A stretch of DNA of 63,609 nt from Bacteroidales bacterium UBA2287 (lineage in GTDB: Bacteria > Bacteroidota > Bacteroidia > Bacteroidales > Tenuifilaceae): assembly GCA_002345675.1 (NCBI GenBank), contig DDWL01000014.1, positions 1 to 63,609 on the forward strand, in the 5' to 3' direction. This document shows, piece by piece, positions 16,720-25,066 of the stretch (its first letter is position 1; each line of letters opens with the position of its first letter). Position numbers and translations under genes: made by a program. Below the pieces are notes generated by a model. That model saw only the letters and a list, made by a program, of their open reading frames with translations. It was not told the origin of the DNA and did not search any database.

Positions 16720-17958
16720 ATGGTTCAGGTTTCCATTTGGCTATTTATTGGCCTTGTGCTTTTTGGGTATGTATTCGAACTAATTCTCGATATTCTTAAT
16801 ATTAGCCATAAAAATAAGCCCATTCCACCTCAGGTTGCCGATGTTTATAGCGATGAGGCTTACGCCAAGCAACAAAAATACGAAAAGGTAACAACCCAAT
16901 TCTCAATTTTTCAGGGAGTAATTTCAACTTCAATAATTGTGATGCTTCTTGTATTCGGAGTTTTTGGTTGGCTGCATGGTACTATTGCTGAATTAGGGTT
17001 TGGTAAAACGCCTGCAACACTGCTGTTTTTTGGTGTTATACTTTTAGTGTCAAAGGTCTTTTCGCTCCCATTTTCAATTTACGGAACGTTTGTTATTGAA
17101 GAGCGGTTTGGATTTAACCGAATTACCCCTAAACTCTTCATTATCGACTCTTTAAAGTCGCTTTTGCTTTCAGTTGTTATTGGTGGTGTAATTCTGTTTG
17201 TTATTACTTGGCTTTTTTACTCAACAGGAAAATGGTTTTGGGTACTCGCTTTAGCTGTAGCGCTTGTTTTTACATTTATTGCCAACATTTTATACTCAAG
17301 GGTAATTGTTCCACTTTTTAATAAGCAGGAGCCTTTGAAGGAGGGTTCGCTTCGCGACTTAATTTTCGAATTTGCCCAGAAAGTAAATTTCCCGTTAACA
17401 AAAGTATTTGTGATTGATGGGTCGAAACGGTCGACTAAGGCAAATGCCTACTTTTCGGGTTTTGGAAAGAATAGGAGAGTGGTGCTTTACGATACGCTTA
17501 TTGAAAAGATGAGCGAGACCGAAGTGTTAGCTGTACTAGCCCACGAAATTGGGCATTTTCGTAAAAAACATATTTGGATTAACCTTGTTATTGGGAATGT
17601 TCAGGCAGGTGCTTACCTTTTCCTTTTCACCTTACTTTCTACAAAAATCGATGTGGCTTCTGCCCTTGGATTTGCTGGAAGTACCGAGGCTATTTTTCAC
17701 TTAAGTCTAATAGGTTTTGGCATTCTTACTACACCTCTCGATTTGCTACTTAGCCTCGCAACAAACCGCTTAAGCCGTAAAATGGAGTACCAAGCCGACG
17801 TCTTTGCAAAGCAATATAAACTCGATAGCGAATTAATTTCGGGGTTAAAAAAACTGTCGGCCGAAAATCTTTCGAACTTAACGCCACACCCTGCTTACGT
17901 TTTCGTTCACTACTCGCACCCAACGCTGGTACAGCGAATAGGTAAGTTAAGTGATTAA
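16720..17958 (+). CDS. M48 family membrane zinc protease (Ste24/CAAX protease type)
   Basis: A 412-residue polytopic membrane protease. The zinc motif HEIGH is at residues 275-279 (LAHEIGHFRKKH), with the third ligand in a later MEYQADVF segment. The length and the KANAYFSGFGKNRRVVLYD segment match Ste24-type rather than HtpX enzymes. Likely roles are membrane-protein quality control or processing. It is closely coupled to the upstream lipoprotein gene. Confidence 0.92.
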   Translation: MVQVSIWLFIGLVLFGYVFELILDILNISHKNKPIPPQVADVYSDEAYAKQQKYEKVTTQFSIFQGVISTSIIVMLLVFGVFGWLHGTIAELGFGKTPATLLFFGVILLVSKVFSLPFSIYGTFVIEERFGFNRITPKLFIIDSLKSLLLSVVIGGVILFVITWLFYSTGKWFWVLALAVALVFTFIANILYSRVIVPLFNKQEPLKEGSLRDLIFEFAQKVNFPLTKVFVIDGSKRSTKANAYFSGFGKNRRVVLYDTLIEKMSETEVLAVLAHEIGHFRKKHIWINLVIGNVQAGAYLFLFTLLSTKIDVASALGFAGSTEAIFHLSLIGFGILTTPLDLLLSLATNRLSRKMEYQADVFAKQYKLDSELISGLKKLSAENLSNLTPHPAYVFVHYSHPTLVQRIGKLSD

Positions 17959-17967
17959 CTTAAAAAT

Positions 17968-18000
17968 GCCCTCTACAACTTTTTGGTAAATGCAGAGGGC
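17968..18000 (+). terminator. possible terminator hairpin after the M48 gene
   Basis: Stem GCCCTCT/AGAGGGC with a 19-nt loop, 10 nt after the stop codon. The T run after it is poor, so it may be a weak terminator or attenuator. Confidence 0.35.
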
Positions 18001-18145
18001 TGCATTTAATGCTATTAGTACAAAATATTCTTTTTGGTATAGGCGCTTAGAACGTCCATTAAGGTTACAATAGCTACCAAATCAAATAGCCAATTGAAAT
18101 AAGTACCCATTTTTTTCTATCTTGTCGCCCTAAATTTAAAAACAT

Positions 18146-21100
18146 ATGCATTCCGACCGATTTTACCCAATTGGAGCAGTTCAAATGCTCAGCAATATTA
18201 TTAATCAGTACAATAGCACTTCTAGCGTATTTGGCATTCATAGTAGTTTGTTTTTTCAACCTAAACTCGATGATGCATTTCGAACCAGACGGTTTGGGCA
18301 ACTTTTAGAAACGCCGATAGGTGTTGCTGCTGGTCCGCACACGCAGCTTTCGCAAAATATTATTGCCGCTTGGCTAACCGGTGCCCGGTTTATTGAACTA
18401 AAAACGGTTCAAACCCTCGACGAACTTGAGGTTTCGAAACCCTGTATCGACATGTACGACGAGGGCTACAACTGCGAATGGTCGCAGGAACTTAAAATTC
18501 AGCATTCGTTTAGCCAGTATGTCGATGCATGGGTTATTCTGCACGTTTTAAAAGACTTTTTGGGAATTGGCGAATCCGATACTCCGGGTTTCATTTTCAA
18601 TATGAGCGTTGGGTACAACTTCGAAGGAATTCAAAATGAAAACGTTCAGTGGTTTTTCAACAAAATGGCAAATGCCCAAACTGATATTGATGAGCGTGTT
18701 GAAGCCATTGCAAAAATTTACCCAAGGGTTAAGGAAATAAAAATTGGTAGCGCAATATCGAATAATATTACGCTTTCAACAATGCACGGCTGTCCACCCG
18801 ATGAAGTGGAAAAAATTGGCCGTTACCTTATTACCGAAAAGGGTTTGCATACAACCATTAAGCTAAATCCAACCCTTTTAGGAAGGGATATGGTTTGGGT
18901 AATTCTCGAAAAGAATGGCTTTCCAACGCTTGTTCCCGAGGAGGCTTTTGGTCACGACCTTAAGTTCCCCGATGCCATTGGTATTATTAACAATTTGCGC
19001 TCGTTAGCTAAAAACAAGGGCGTTTACTTTGGTGTTAAGCTTACCAATACTCTCGAGAGCGTAAATAACCGAAGCACTTTTCCCGAAAATGAAAAGATGA
19101 TGTACATGAGCGGTAGGGCCTTGCATCCTATTTCGGTAAACTTAGCCGAAAAGCTACTGCTCGAGTTTAAGGGGCATTTGGATGTGTCGTTCTCGGCTGG
19201 GGCAAATGCCGAAAATATTGTTGACATAATTGCTTGTGGTCTTAGTCCTGTTACTGTTTGCACCGACTTACTTAAGCCCGGAGGTTATGGTCGCCTGTCG
19301 CAGTACATTACAAACCTAACCGAAGCTGCCAAAAAGCTACAGGCGAATAGTTTCGAAGATTACTCGAAGTTGTATGCTTCTCAATCCTCTAGCGGTTTGT
19401 CTGGTAGGTACTTAGCCAATATTTCGAAGTATGCTCAAGATGTACTCGAAAGTGGTAAATACAAACGTGAAAGTTTTGTCGACCCAAGCATTAAAACCGA
19501 AAGGCAATTAGGGTTTTTCGACTGTATTCACGCGCCCTGCGAAGATACTTGCCCTACAAATCAAGATATTCCTACCTATAACTATTTTGCTTCGAAGGGC
19601 GACTTTAAATCGGCAGGTGAGGTAATTCTGCAAACAAACCCTTTTCCTCAAACCACGGGAATGATTTGCGATCACCTTTGTCAAACTAAATGCACCCGAA
19701 TAAACTACGATAAACCCGTTTTAATTCGTGAAATAAAGCGCTTTGTTGCCGAAAATGCAATTGCACCGGGCAATGCAACAAATCGAAAACCAATAAAACA
19801 GGCTAATTCCAAAAAGGCAGCCATAATTGGTGCAGGGCCATCGGGACTTTCGTGCGCTTACTTTTTGGCAATGGCAGGTTTCGAGGTTTCGGTTTACGAA
19901 AGCAAACCAGCCCCAGGCGGAATGATTTCGGGGGTAATTCCTCCATTTCGCTTAACCGACGAGGCAATTGCTAACGATGTTAACAGGGTTGAGGCATTGG
20001 GCGTTAAAGTGAACTATGGAGTTGAAGCCAACGCCGAAGTTTTTAATCGCCTAAAAGGCGAAAACCAGTACGTGTACATTGCTGCGGGCGCCCAAAATTC
20101 GGCTAAACTTCGAATCGACGGGTTTGAATCCGAAGGAGTAGTTGATCCCCTGAAGCTTCTCGAAGATGTTAAGAGCGGCAAAAATCCTCAAATTGGAAAA
20201 CATGTAGCAATAATTGGCGGTGGAAACACCGCAATGGACGTTGCCCGCACTGCGTTTCGACTTGTTGGAAACGACGGTCATGTTACCGTTGTGTACCGCC
20301 GAACCATTAAGGAAATGCCTGCCGACATGGGCGAAATTAAGGCTGTTTTGGAAGAAGGAGTAGAGGTTATGGAACTTACTGCTCCCGAAGGCATTATCGT
20401 GAAAAACGGTAAAACTGTTGCTCTGACTTGTTCGAGAATGGAGCTTGGTGAGCGCGATGCCAGCGGACGTAGAAGTCCGGTTCGTATTCCAAACTCGGAG
20501 TTTGAAATTGAAGTTGATACCATAATCCCCGCAGTAGGACAGGAACTTGCCTACGACTTTGGCGATAACACTTTGCTTTGCAGCAAACCAGGGACATACG
20601 AAACTCAAGTTCCAAACGTATATTTGGGTGGCGATGCGCTTCGTGGCGCTTCAACAGCTATAAATGCCATTGGCGATGGCCGCAAGGTTGCCCAAATTAT
20701 TATCGACAAAGAGGGAATTGAATTCGACACAAAACCCCAAAATACAAAAGAGCATCACGATTGGGAATGGCACATTACTAAAAGATCTCAAATTGTTCGA
20801 CCCGTAAAAGTTAAGGAAACGCCCATAAACGATAGGCGAAACTTTAACTTAGTGTCGTCGCCACTAACCGAAACTGAGGTTGTTGCCGAGGCACAGCGTT
20901 GCCTTCTTTGTAATGAGGTTTGCAGCATTTGCACCACTGTTTGCCCCAACCTTGCCAACTTTACATACAATGTTGAGCCCGTAACCTTAATTGTTCAAAA
21001 GGCGATTAAAAAAGCAAATGGTGAAGTTGACATTAAAGCCAACGGCTTTTTTGAGGTTGCTCAGGCATACCAAATACTGAACATTGCCAATTTTTGCAAC

Positions 21101-21442
21101 GAGTGCGGAAACTGTAACACTTTTTGCCCCAGCAATAGCGCTCCGTACAAAGAGAAGCCAAAGGTTTTCCTAACCAAAGCCACATTCGATATGGCAAGTG
21201 AGGGCTACTATCTCAACGGTAAAAACTTACTTTGCAAGCAGAACGGAGAAACCTCGCAGCTAACCAGCAACGATAACGATTTTGTTTTCGAAAGCAGCGC
21301 TGTTACAGCTACTCTGTCGAAGGAAACACTGGCAGTAACTAACGTAGAATTTAAGAATGGTGAAGCAAGCGAATTTAGTACCCTTCAAGCAGCAATCATG
21401 AGCATTATTATGAAAGGGGCTGAACAGTTAGTTTACGAATAG
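18146..21442 (+). CDS. ygfK: YgfK family oxidoreductase (putative selenate reductase subunit)
   Basis: A 1098-residue flavo-iron-sulfur protein, colinear with E. coli YgfK (about 1,030 residues). Residues 1-430 form a dihydroorotate-dehydrogenase-like barrel (PIGVAAGPHTQLSQNI, FIELKTVQTLDELE, STMHGCPPDEVE, TDLLKPGGYGRLS). From residue 460, CIHAPCEDTCPTNQ and CDHLCQTKC give a glutamate-synthase-beta-like FeS region. IIGAGPSGL (about 562) and IIGGGNTAMDVAR bind FAD and NADPH. C-terminal CLLCNEVCSICTTVCP (about 918) and CNECGNCNTFCP (about 984) bind two [4Fe-4S] clusters. The selenate reductase name is historical; YgfK genes mark clusters for Mo-hydroxylase-dependent purine/urate catabolism, and SsnA and a Mo hydroxylase lie downstream. 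Confidence 0.93.
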   Translation: MHSDRFYPIGAVQMLSNIINQYNSTSSVFGIHSSLFFQPKLDDAFRTRRFGQLLETPIGVAAGPHTQLSQNIIAAWLTGARFIELKTVQTLDELEVSKPCIDMYDEGYNCEWSQELKIQHSFSQYVDAWVILHVLKDFLGIGESDTPGFIFNMSVGYNFEGIQNENVQWFFNKMANAQTDIDERVEAIAKIYPRVKEIKIGSAISNNITLSTMHGCPPDEVEKIGRYLITEKGLHTTIKLNPTLLGRDMVWVILEKNGFPTLVPEEAFGHDLKFPDAIGIINNLRSLAKNKGVYFGVKLTNTLESVNNRSTFPENEKMMYMSGRALHPISVNLAEKLLLEFKGHLDVSFSAGANAENIVDIIACGLSPVTVCTDLLKPGGYGRLSQYITNLTEAAKKLQANSFEDYSKLYASQSSSGLSGRYLANISKYAQDVLESGKYKRESFVDPSIKTERQLGFFDCIHAPCEDTCPTNQDIPTYNYFASKGDFKSAGEVILQTNPFPQTTGMICDHLCQTKCTRINYDKPVLIREIKRFVAENAIAPGNATNRKPIKQANSKKAAIIGAGPSGLSCAYFLAMAGFEVSVYESKPAPGGMISGVIPPFRLTDEAIANDVNRVEALGVKVNYGVEANAEVFNRLKGENQYVYIAAGAQNSAKLRIDGFESEGVVDPLKLLEDVKSGKNPQIGKHVAIIGGGNTAMDVARTAFRLVGNDGHVTVVYRRTIKEMPADMGEIKAVLEEGVEVMELTAPEGIIVKNGKTVALTCSRMELGERDASGRRSPVRIPNSEFEIEVDTIIPAVGQELAYDFGDNTLLCSKPGTYETQVPNVYLGGDALRGASTAINAIGDGRKVAQIIIDKEGIEFDTKPQNTKEHHDWEWHITKRSQIVRPVKVKETPINDRRNFNLVSSPLTETEVVAEAQRCLLCNEVCSICTTVCPNLANFTYNVEPVTLIVQKAIKKANGEVDIKANGFFEVAQAYQILNIANFCNECGNCNTFCPSNSAPYKEKPKVFLTKATFDMASEGYYLNGKNLLCKQNGETSQLTSNDNDFVFESSAVTATLSKETLAVTNVEFKNGEASEFSTLQAAIMSIIMKGAEQLVYE

Positions 21443-21453
21443 ATTTTTGTTTC

Positions 21454-21596
21454 TGTCTAATAAGTGATAAAAAATAACCACAAAGAGCACCAAGTTTTAC
21501 GCAAAGGTCACAAAGTGCTATATATTTGAGCATTAACTTTGTGGCTCTTTGTATACTTTCTTAGAGTTCTTTGTGGTTTTTCTTTTTTATTAGACA
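21454..21596. repeat. family C MITE-like inverted repeat, copy 2
   Basis: A 143-bp element with perfect 10-bp terminal inverted repeats TGTCTAATAA/TTATTAGACA and inner arms AACCACAAAG/CTTTGTGGTT. It lies between the ygfK stop and the convergent gene at 21618. Confidence 0.7.
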
Positions 21597-21617
21597 ACCT
21601 CATTATTATCTTTTTAA

Positions 21618-22727
21618 TTAAACAGTTGCAACTAACGAGAATAAAGCCAAAGGCTTATCGGAGCTAATAACAAACTCAACAGAACTACACTTTCGAAAAA
21701 TGTAAATAAGTCCAATTCCTGCATTGCACTCGCTATCGTTGATAATTGTTTGGAGTTTTTCTCTATACAAAGCGTTTAATTCCTCTTTCGACATACTTTT
21801 AAGTTTGCCAAGATATTCTGTTAATTTCGAACTTTTTACTTCGTCCAAGTAGTTTGTTGTTGAGATGTAGAAATTTTCATTCTTTTTACCAAGAATAAAA
21901 AGTGCTTCGTTTGCACCGTTAACCTTATGGGCGTGCATCGACATGTTTTGGAGTAGTTCAACCGATATGTTATATAGCTTCTGTCTCCCAGCCTGCGACT
22001 CAAACTCTTCGTGTAGATTTTTTTCAATCATTTGAATAACAGGAAGAACCGAATGCTCGGCAAAATCGCCTTTATGGAGTATTAGAATATTCTCGCTAAT
22101 CATAAGGTTATGAAGCGATTTCATTAAACCGAGCGATAAGCTTGAATTTATTGGCGATTCGTCATTATCAGAAGTTTCAGCCGAGTTTAGCTCCAGCTGA
22201 AGGTAAAACATCGAAGCTTCTTCGTTAAGCAGCTTAAAGTCGAACGATATTTTTTTGCCCGTTTTCCGAGCCATTTCTATAATACCTAGGCCTGCGCCTC
22301 CCTTTTCGGAGAGTTTCCCCTTTGCTAAAACCTGTTTTTGTAACACTTTTAAATCCTCGGGCGAAAGGTTGTTAACCTTATCGAGTTTTTCTTTTACAAT
22401 GTCAATGTCTTTGTTTTTAATAATATTAGCCGAGGTAATATAGAATGAACTGCCAAAACTACGTACAAAAAAGGCACTCGTTTTATCGTGAAGATTGGTT
22501 TTAATGGTTGTTTCTTTGCCATGCCTAACCACATTTTGGTAGCACTCGGCCATTAAAAAGCTAATTTTATTTTTCAGTTTGCTAAAGCTCCCCGTCGAGC
22601 CGATATTAAAATGAGTAAGCTCAATAATCTTATGGGTAATTGTGTCCGATATGGCTCCTGAGTATGCAAAACACAAACTATCAGAGCGTAAGCTATTGAA
22701 AATATCGACTGAAGAACTTACATCCAT
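21618..22727 (-). CDS. tandem DUF6272 (SiaB-like) GHKL protein
   Basis: A 369-residue soluble protein made of two related halves. Each half begins with an ENILILHKGDF/DSLCFAYSGAI-type strand, has a helix with an N-box (ECYQNVVRHG; VELLQNMSMHAHK), a KLNNLSxEDL/ELNALY linker and a glycine-rich lid (GGAGLGIIEMARK; NAGIGLIYIFRK). This is the SiaB/DUF6272 pattern, a GHKL-fold family in which SiaB phosphorylates an anti-sigma-antagonist-like partner and opposes a PP2C phosphatase. Paralogue of the next gene (22860-23960). No partner with a STAS domain is visible nearby. Confidence 0.72.
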   Translation of the reverse strand: MDVSSSVDIFNSLRSDSLCFAYSGAISDTITHKIIELTHFNIGSTGSFSKLKNKISFLMAECYQNVVRHGKETTIKTNLHDKTSAFFVRSFGSSFYITSANIIKNKDIDIVKEKLDKVNNLSPEDLKVLQKQVLAKGKLSEKGGAGLGIIEMARKTGKKISFDFKLLNEEASMFYLQLELNSAETSDNDESPINSSLSLGLMKSLHNLMISENILILHKGDFAEHSVLPVIQMIEKNLHEEFESQAGRQKLYNISVELLQNMSMHAHKVNGANEALFILGKKNENFYISTTNYLDEVKSSKLTEYLGKLKSMSKEELNALYREKLQTIINDSECNAGIGLIYIFRKCSSVEFVISSDKPLALFSLVATV

Positions 22728-22859
22728 TTTTTTGGGAGTGAGTTAGATGATGCAAGTTAAAGGAAAAAAATGAAATGCTTATTAAAATAAAACCTAATAA
22801 TTAACAGAAATTGAAGGGGAATGTTGGCAGGAAAAAGATTAATGAAAGAAGTTTTTGCT

Positions 22860-23960
22860 CTAAATTTTCACTACAATCGAAAAAAGTGATGCATCGCCCA
22901 TAGCGTGAATTGAATAATCAACCGATTGTGAATCGCGAAAAATGTCGATTAAACCCAAGCCTACTCCTAAGTCGTTATCATCTAGCACCATCATTAGCCT
23001 TCCGCGGTATAGCACATTGAGTTCCTGCTTCGACAGGTTTTTGAGTTCCTCCAAACGCTGTTTAAGCCTTTCAACTTTCGAGTTCTCAATATAATTTGCT
23101 GTACCTATAATGTATTGGTCGTTAATAGTACCAAGAGTAAAAATTCCATTATTCACATTGTTAATTTTATATCCATGAATCGATATATTTTGGAGTATTT
23201 CAACAGAAATATGGTACAGCTTAGTGCTTACAAAGGTTTGTTCAAACTTATTCCCAAGGTTTCCTTCAATCATTTTAATTACTGGCAAAAAGGTTTCTTT
23301 CGAAAAGTCGCCCTTGTGCATAATTAAAATACCCTCATTAACTAAGCTGTTGTGCAGCTCAATCATTTTTTCAATCGACACGCTACTGCTAGTGCTTCCC
23401 TTGGTAATATGTTCGAGTTGAAGTTTAACATGTAGGTAAAAAATTGAAATTTCATCGTTTACCTTTTCGAAGTTGTAAACCAGTTTTTGTTCGGTTTTGC
23501 GGGCAATTAAAATTATCCCAATGCCAGCTCCACCCTTTTCGGAAATTTCGCCCGAAGTAAGTATTTGTTTTTGAAGGTCTTTTAGCTCATCGGGCGACAA
23601 ACTATTTACTCTATCGAGTTTCGATTTAATATCGGCTATGGCGTTATTTTCAACTTGATTTGCCGAAGTAATAAAGTAGTTTCCCTCAATGCTACGTAGA
23701 AAAAAAATATTCGATTTTTCGTGAAGTTTTAGTGCTTCGTTAACGTTAATGCCATGTCGAACAATGTTTTGGTAGCATTCGCCCATTAAAAAGCTAACCT
23801 TATTTTTTAGGCCAGTATCCTTTCCCTGCGACTCGATGCTATACCTAGCCAAGTCGACCATTTTTACAGTAATAACATCGGAAAATGAACCCGTGTAGGC
23901 AAAACTTAAGTCGTCGTGCTTAAGGTTTGTAAAAAGCTTTGTTAATAAAGCGGTATTCAT
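22860..23960 (-). CDS. tandem DUF6272 (SiaB-like) GHKL protein, paralogue
   Basis: A 366-residue paralogue of 21618-22727 with the same two-domain layout: DLSFAYTGSFSDVITVKM, ECYQNIVRHG and GGAGIGIILIARKT in the first half; EGILIMHKGDF, VEILQNISIHGYK and LGVGLGLIDIFRDS in the second. The second-half lid loop is degenerate relative to the first, as in the paralogue, so one half may be regulatory. The pair probably arose by local duplication and lies in tandem with a 132-bp gap. Function inferred to be phospho-switch signalling. Confidence 0.72.
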   Translation of the reverse strand: MNTALLTKLFTNLKHDDLSFAYTGSFSDVITVKMVDLARYSIESQGKDTGLKNKVSFLMGECYQNIVRHGINVNEALKLHEKSNIFFLRSIEGNYFITSANQVENNAIADIKSKLDRVNSLSPDELKDLQKQILTSGEISEKGGAGIGIILIARKTEQKLVYNFEKVNDEISIFYLHVKLQLEHITKGSTSSSVSIEKMIELHNSLVNEGILIMHKGDFSKETFLPVIKMIEGNLGNKFEQTFVSTKLYHISVEILQNISIHGYKINNVNNGIFTLGTINDQYIIGTANYIENSKVERLKQRLEELKNLSKQELNVLYRGRLMMVLDDNDLGVGLGLIDIFRDSQSVDYSIHAMGDASLFSIVVKI

Positions 23961-24105
23961 TTTTTACTTCGATATTATACTACAAGAATAATAAAATATA
24001 CGTTTTAATAAGTTAAGAAACTGAAAATAGTTTTTGTTAACAACTTATAGTATTGTATGTGAGGTTAATACAAAACAGGTAACTGCAAAGGTGTCTTTTA
24101 TACTA

Positions 24106-24318
24106 GGTTTTTTCTTAATGGGTAAATGTAAACTCCAGTATTTAAAGATCGTTTCTTGATTTTTTTTCTCCCAAATCCCGATCCCCGATGGCTATCGGGG
24201 TATCGGGAGCTAAGTGAGCCAAGAAAGAAAAAAACTTTTAAGTTTTTTTCTTTGCATGCTAATTGGCTGTAATTCTATTAATTCCACTTTTTTTTCTGGT
24301 TCCTATTAAGAAAAAACC
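24106..24318. repeat. 213-bp inverted-repeat element with nested palindromes
   Basis: Outer 14-bp perfect inverted repeats GGTTTTTTCTTAAT (24106-24119) and ATTAAGAAAAAACC (24305-24318) enclose CCCCGATGGCTATCGGGG (24183-24200) and a 14-bp-arm hairpin AAAGAAAAAAACTT/AAGTTTTTTTCTTT (24224-24253). No reading frame is present. It fills most of the 460-bp gap 23961-24420; the rest shows nothing recognisable. Confidence 0.55.
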
Positions 24319-24420
24319 ATTTTCCAACGAACTATCTGTTTTGTTTTTCATTTACATTTCTCTTTGTGCTCACAGAATATTAGCGGCTTTGCGTGCAATT
24401 TAATAGTTACCAAAATAGAG

Positions 24421-24888
24421 TTATAGTTTGTAATTGTATTTTACCTTTGCTTCGGCCATTACAAACGAGCTGTAAAACTGGGTAATATTCTTAATGGTCG
24501 AAAATTTTTGGGTTATAAACTGGTGGTAATCATCCATGTCGGCGCATTGAACTTTTAGCAAAAAGTCGTAGTTCCCCGATATGTAGTAGCATTCCATTAC
24601 CTCATCGAGAAGTTCCATTTGTTTTTCGAATACTTCAATTACCTCCTTTGTATGGTCGTGAAGCGAAACCGATATGTAAACGGTTAACTTTTTACCTATG
24701 AGTTTTGGGTTTATAAGAGCAATGTACTTTTTTATGTACCCACTTTTTTCGAGCTTTTTTACCCGCTCATGAATGGGTGTTGACGAAAGATTTAGTTTCT
24801 CCGACAGTTCGCGGATGGTAATTCGACTGTTTAACTGAAGAATATTTAGTATCTTTCGGTCTACATCGTCTATCCTTTTACTTTCCAT
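24421..24888 (-). CDS. Lrp/AsnC family transcriptional regulator
   Basis: A 155-residue regulator: N-terminal winged helix-turn-helix (DDVDRKILNILQLNSRITIR, LSEKLNLSSTPIHERVKKLE) and a C-terminal RAM domain (VMECYYISGNYDFLLKVQ). The ATG at 24888 gives the family N-terminus; an ATG at 24948 would add 20 atypical residues. Lrp-type regulators respond to amino acids. It is divergent from the PLP enzyme at 25067 across a 178-bp AT-rich gap, a layout that usually means local control, so it probably senses an amino acid connected with that enzyme. Confidence 0.92.
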   Translation of the reverse strand: MESKRIDDVDRKILNILQLNSRITIRELSEKLNLSSTPIHERVKKLEKSGYIKKYIALINPKLIGKKLTVYISVSLHDHTKEVIEVFEKQMELLDEVMECYYISGNYDFLLKVQCADMDDYHQFITQKFSTIKNITQFYSSFVMAEAKVKYNYKL

Positions 24889-25066
24889 TTTTTCTGTTTT
24901 TACAGGTTGAAATACTAAAAACAATAAGTTTATTCTATATATACTCAAATATATGGAGTAATTTTCTTATTAGTATTGAAATTGCAGAATATTCTTTTGT
25001 GAATTGTACTTTTATGGCGAAAATAAATGCTAAACATTTTAATAAAGTATAACTAACATTTAACGT

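Noticed and set aside
20051..20608. 185-residue ORF on the minus strand inside ygfK
   Set aside because: It lies wholly within a well-supported gene, has no recognisable motif and reflects codon bias of the opposite strand.
18146..21442. Glutamate synthase small subunit or dihydropyrimidine dehydrogenase
   Set aside because: The FeS-FAD-NADPH core is shared, but the N-terminal barrel and the C-terminal ferredoxin follow YgfK along the full length.
23961..24105. Gene remnant upstream of the SiaB-like pair
   Set aside because: AT-rich with stops in all frames; nothing beyond a promoter-like composition can be supported.
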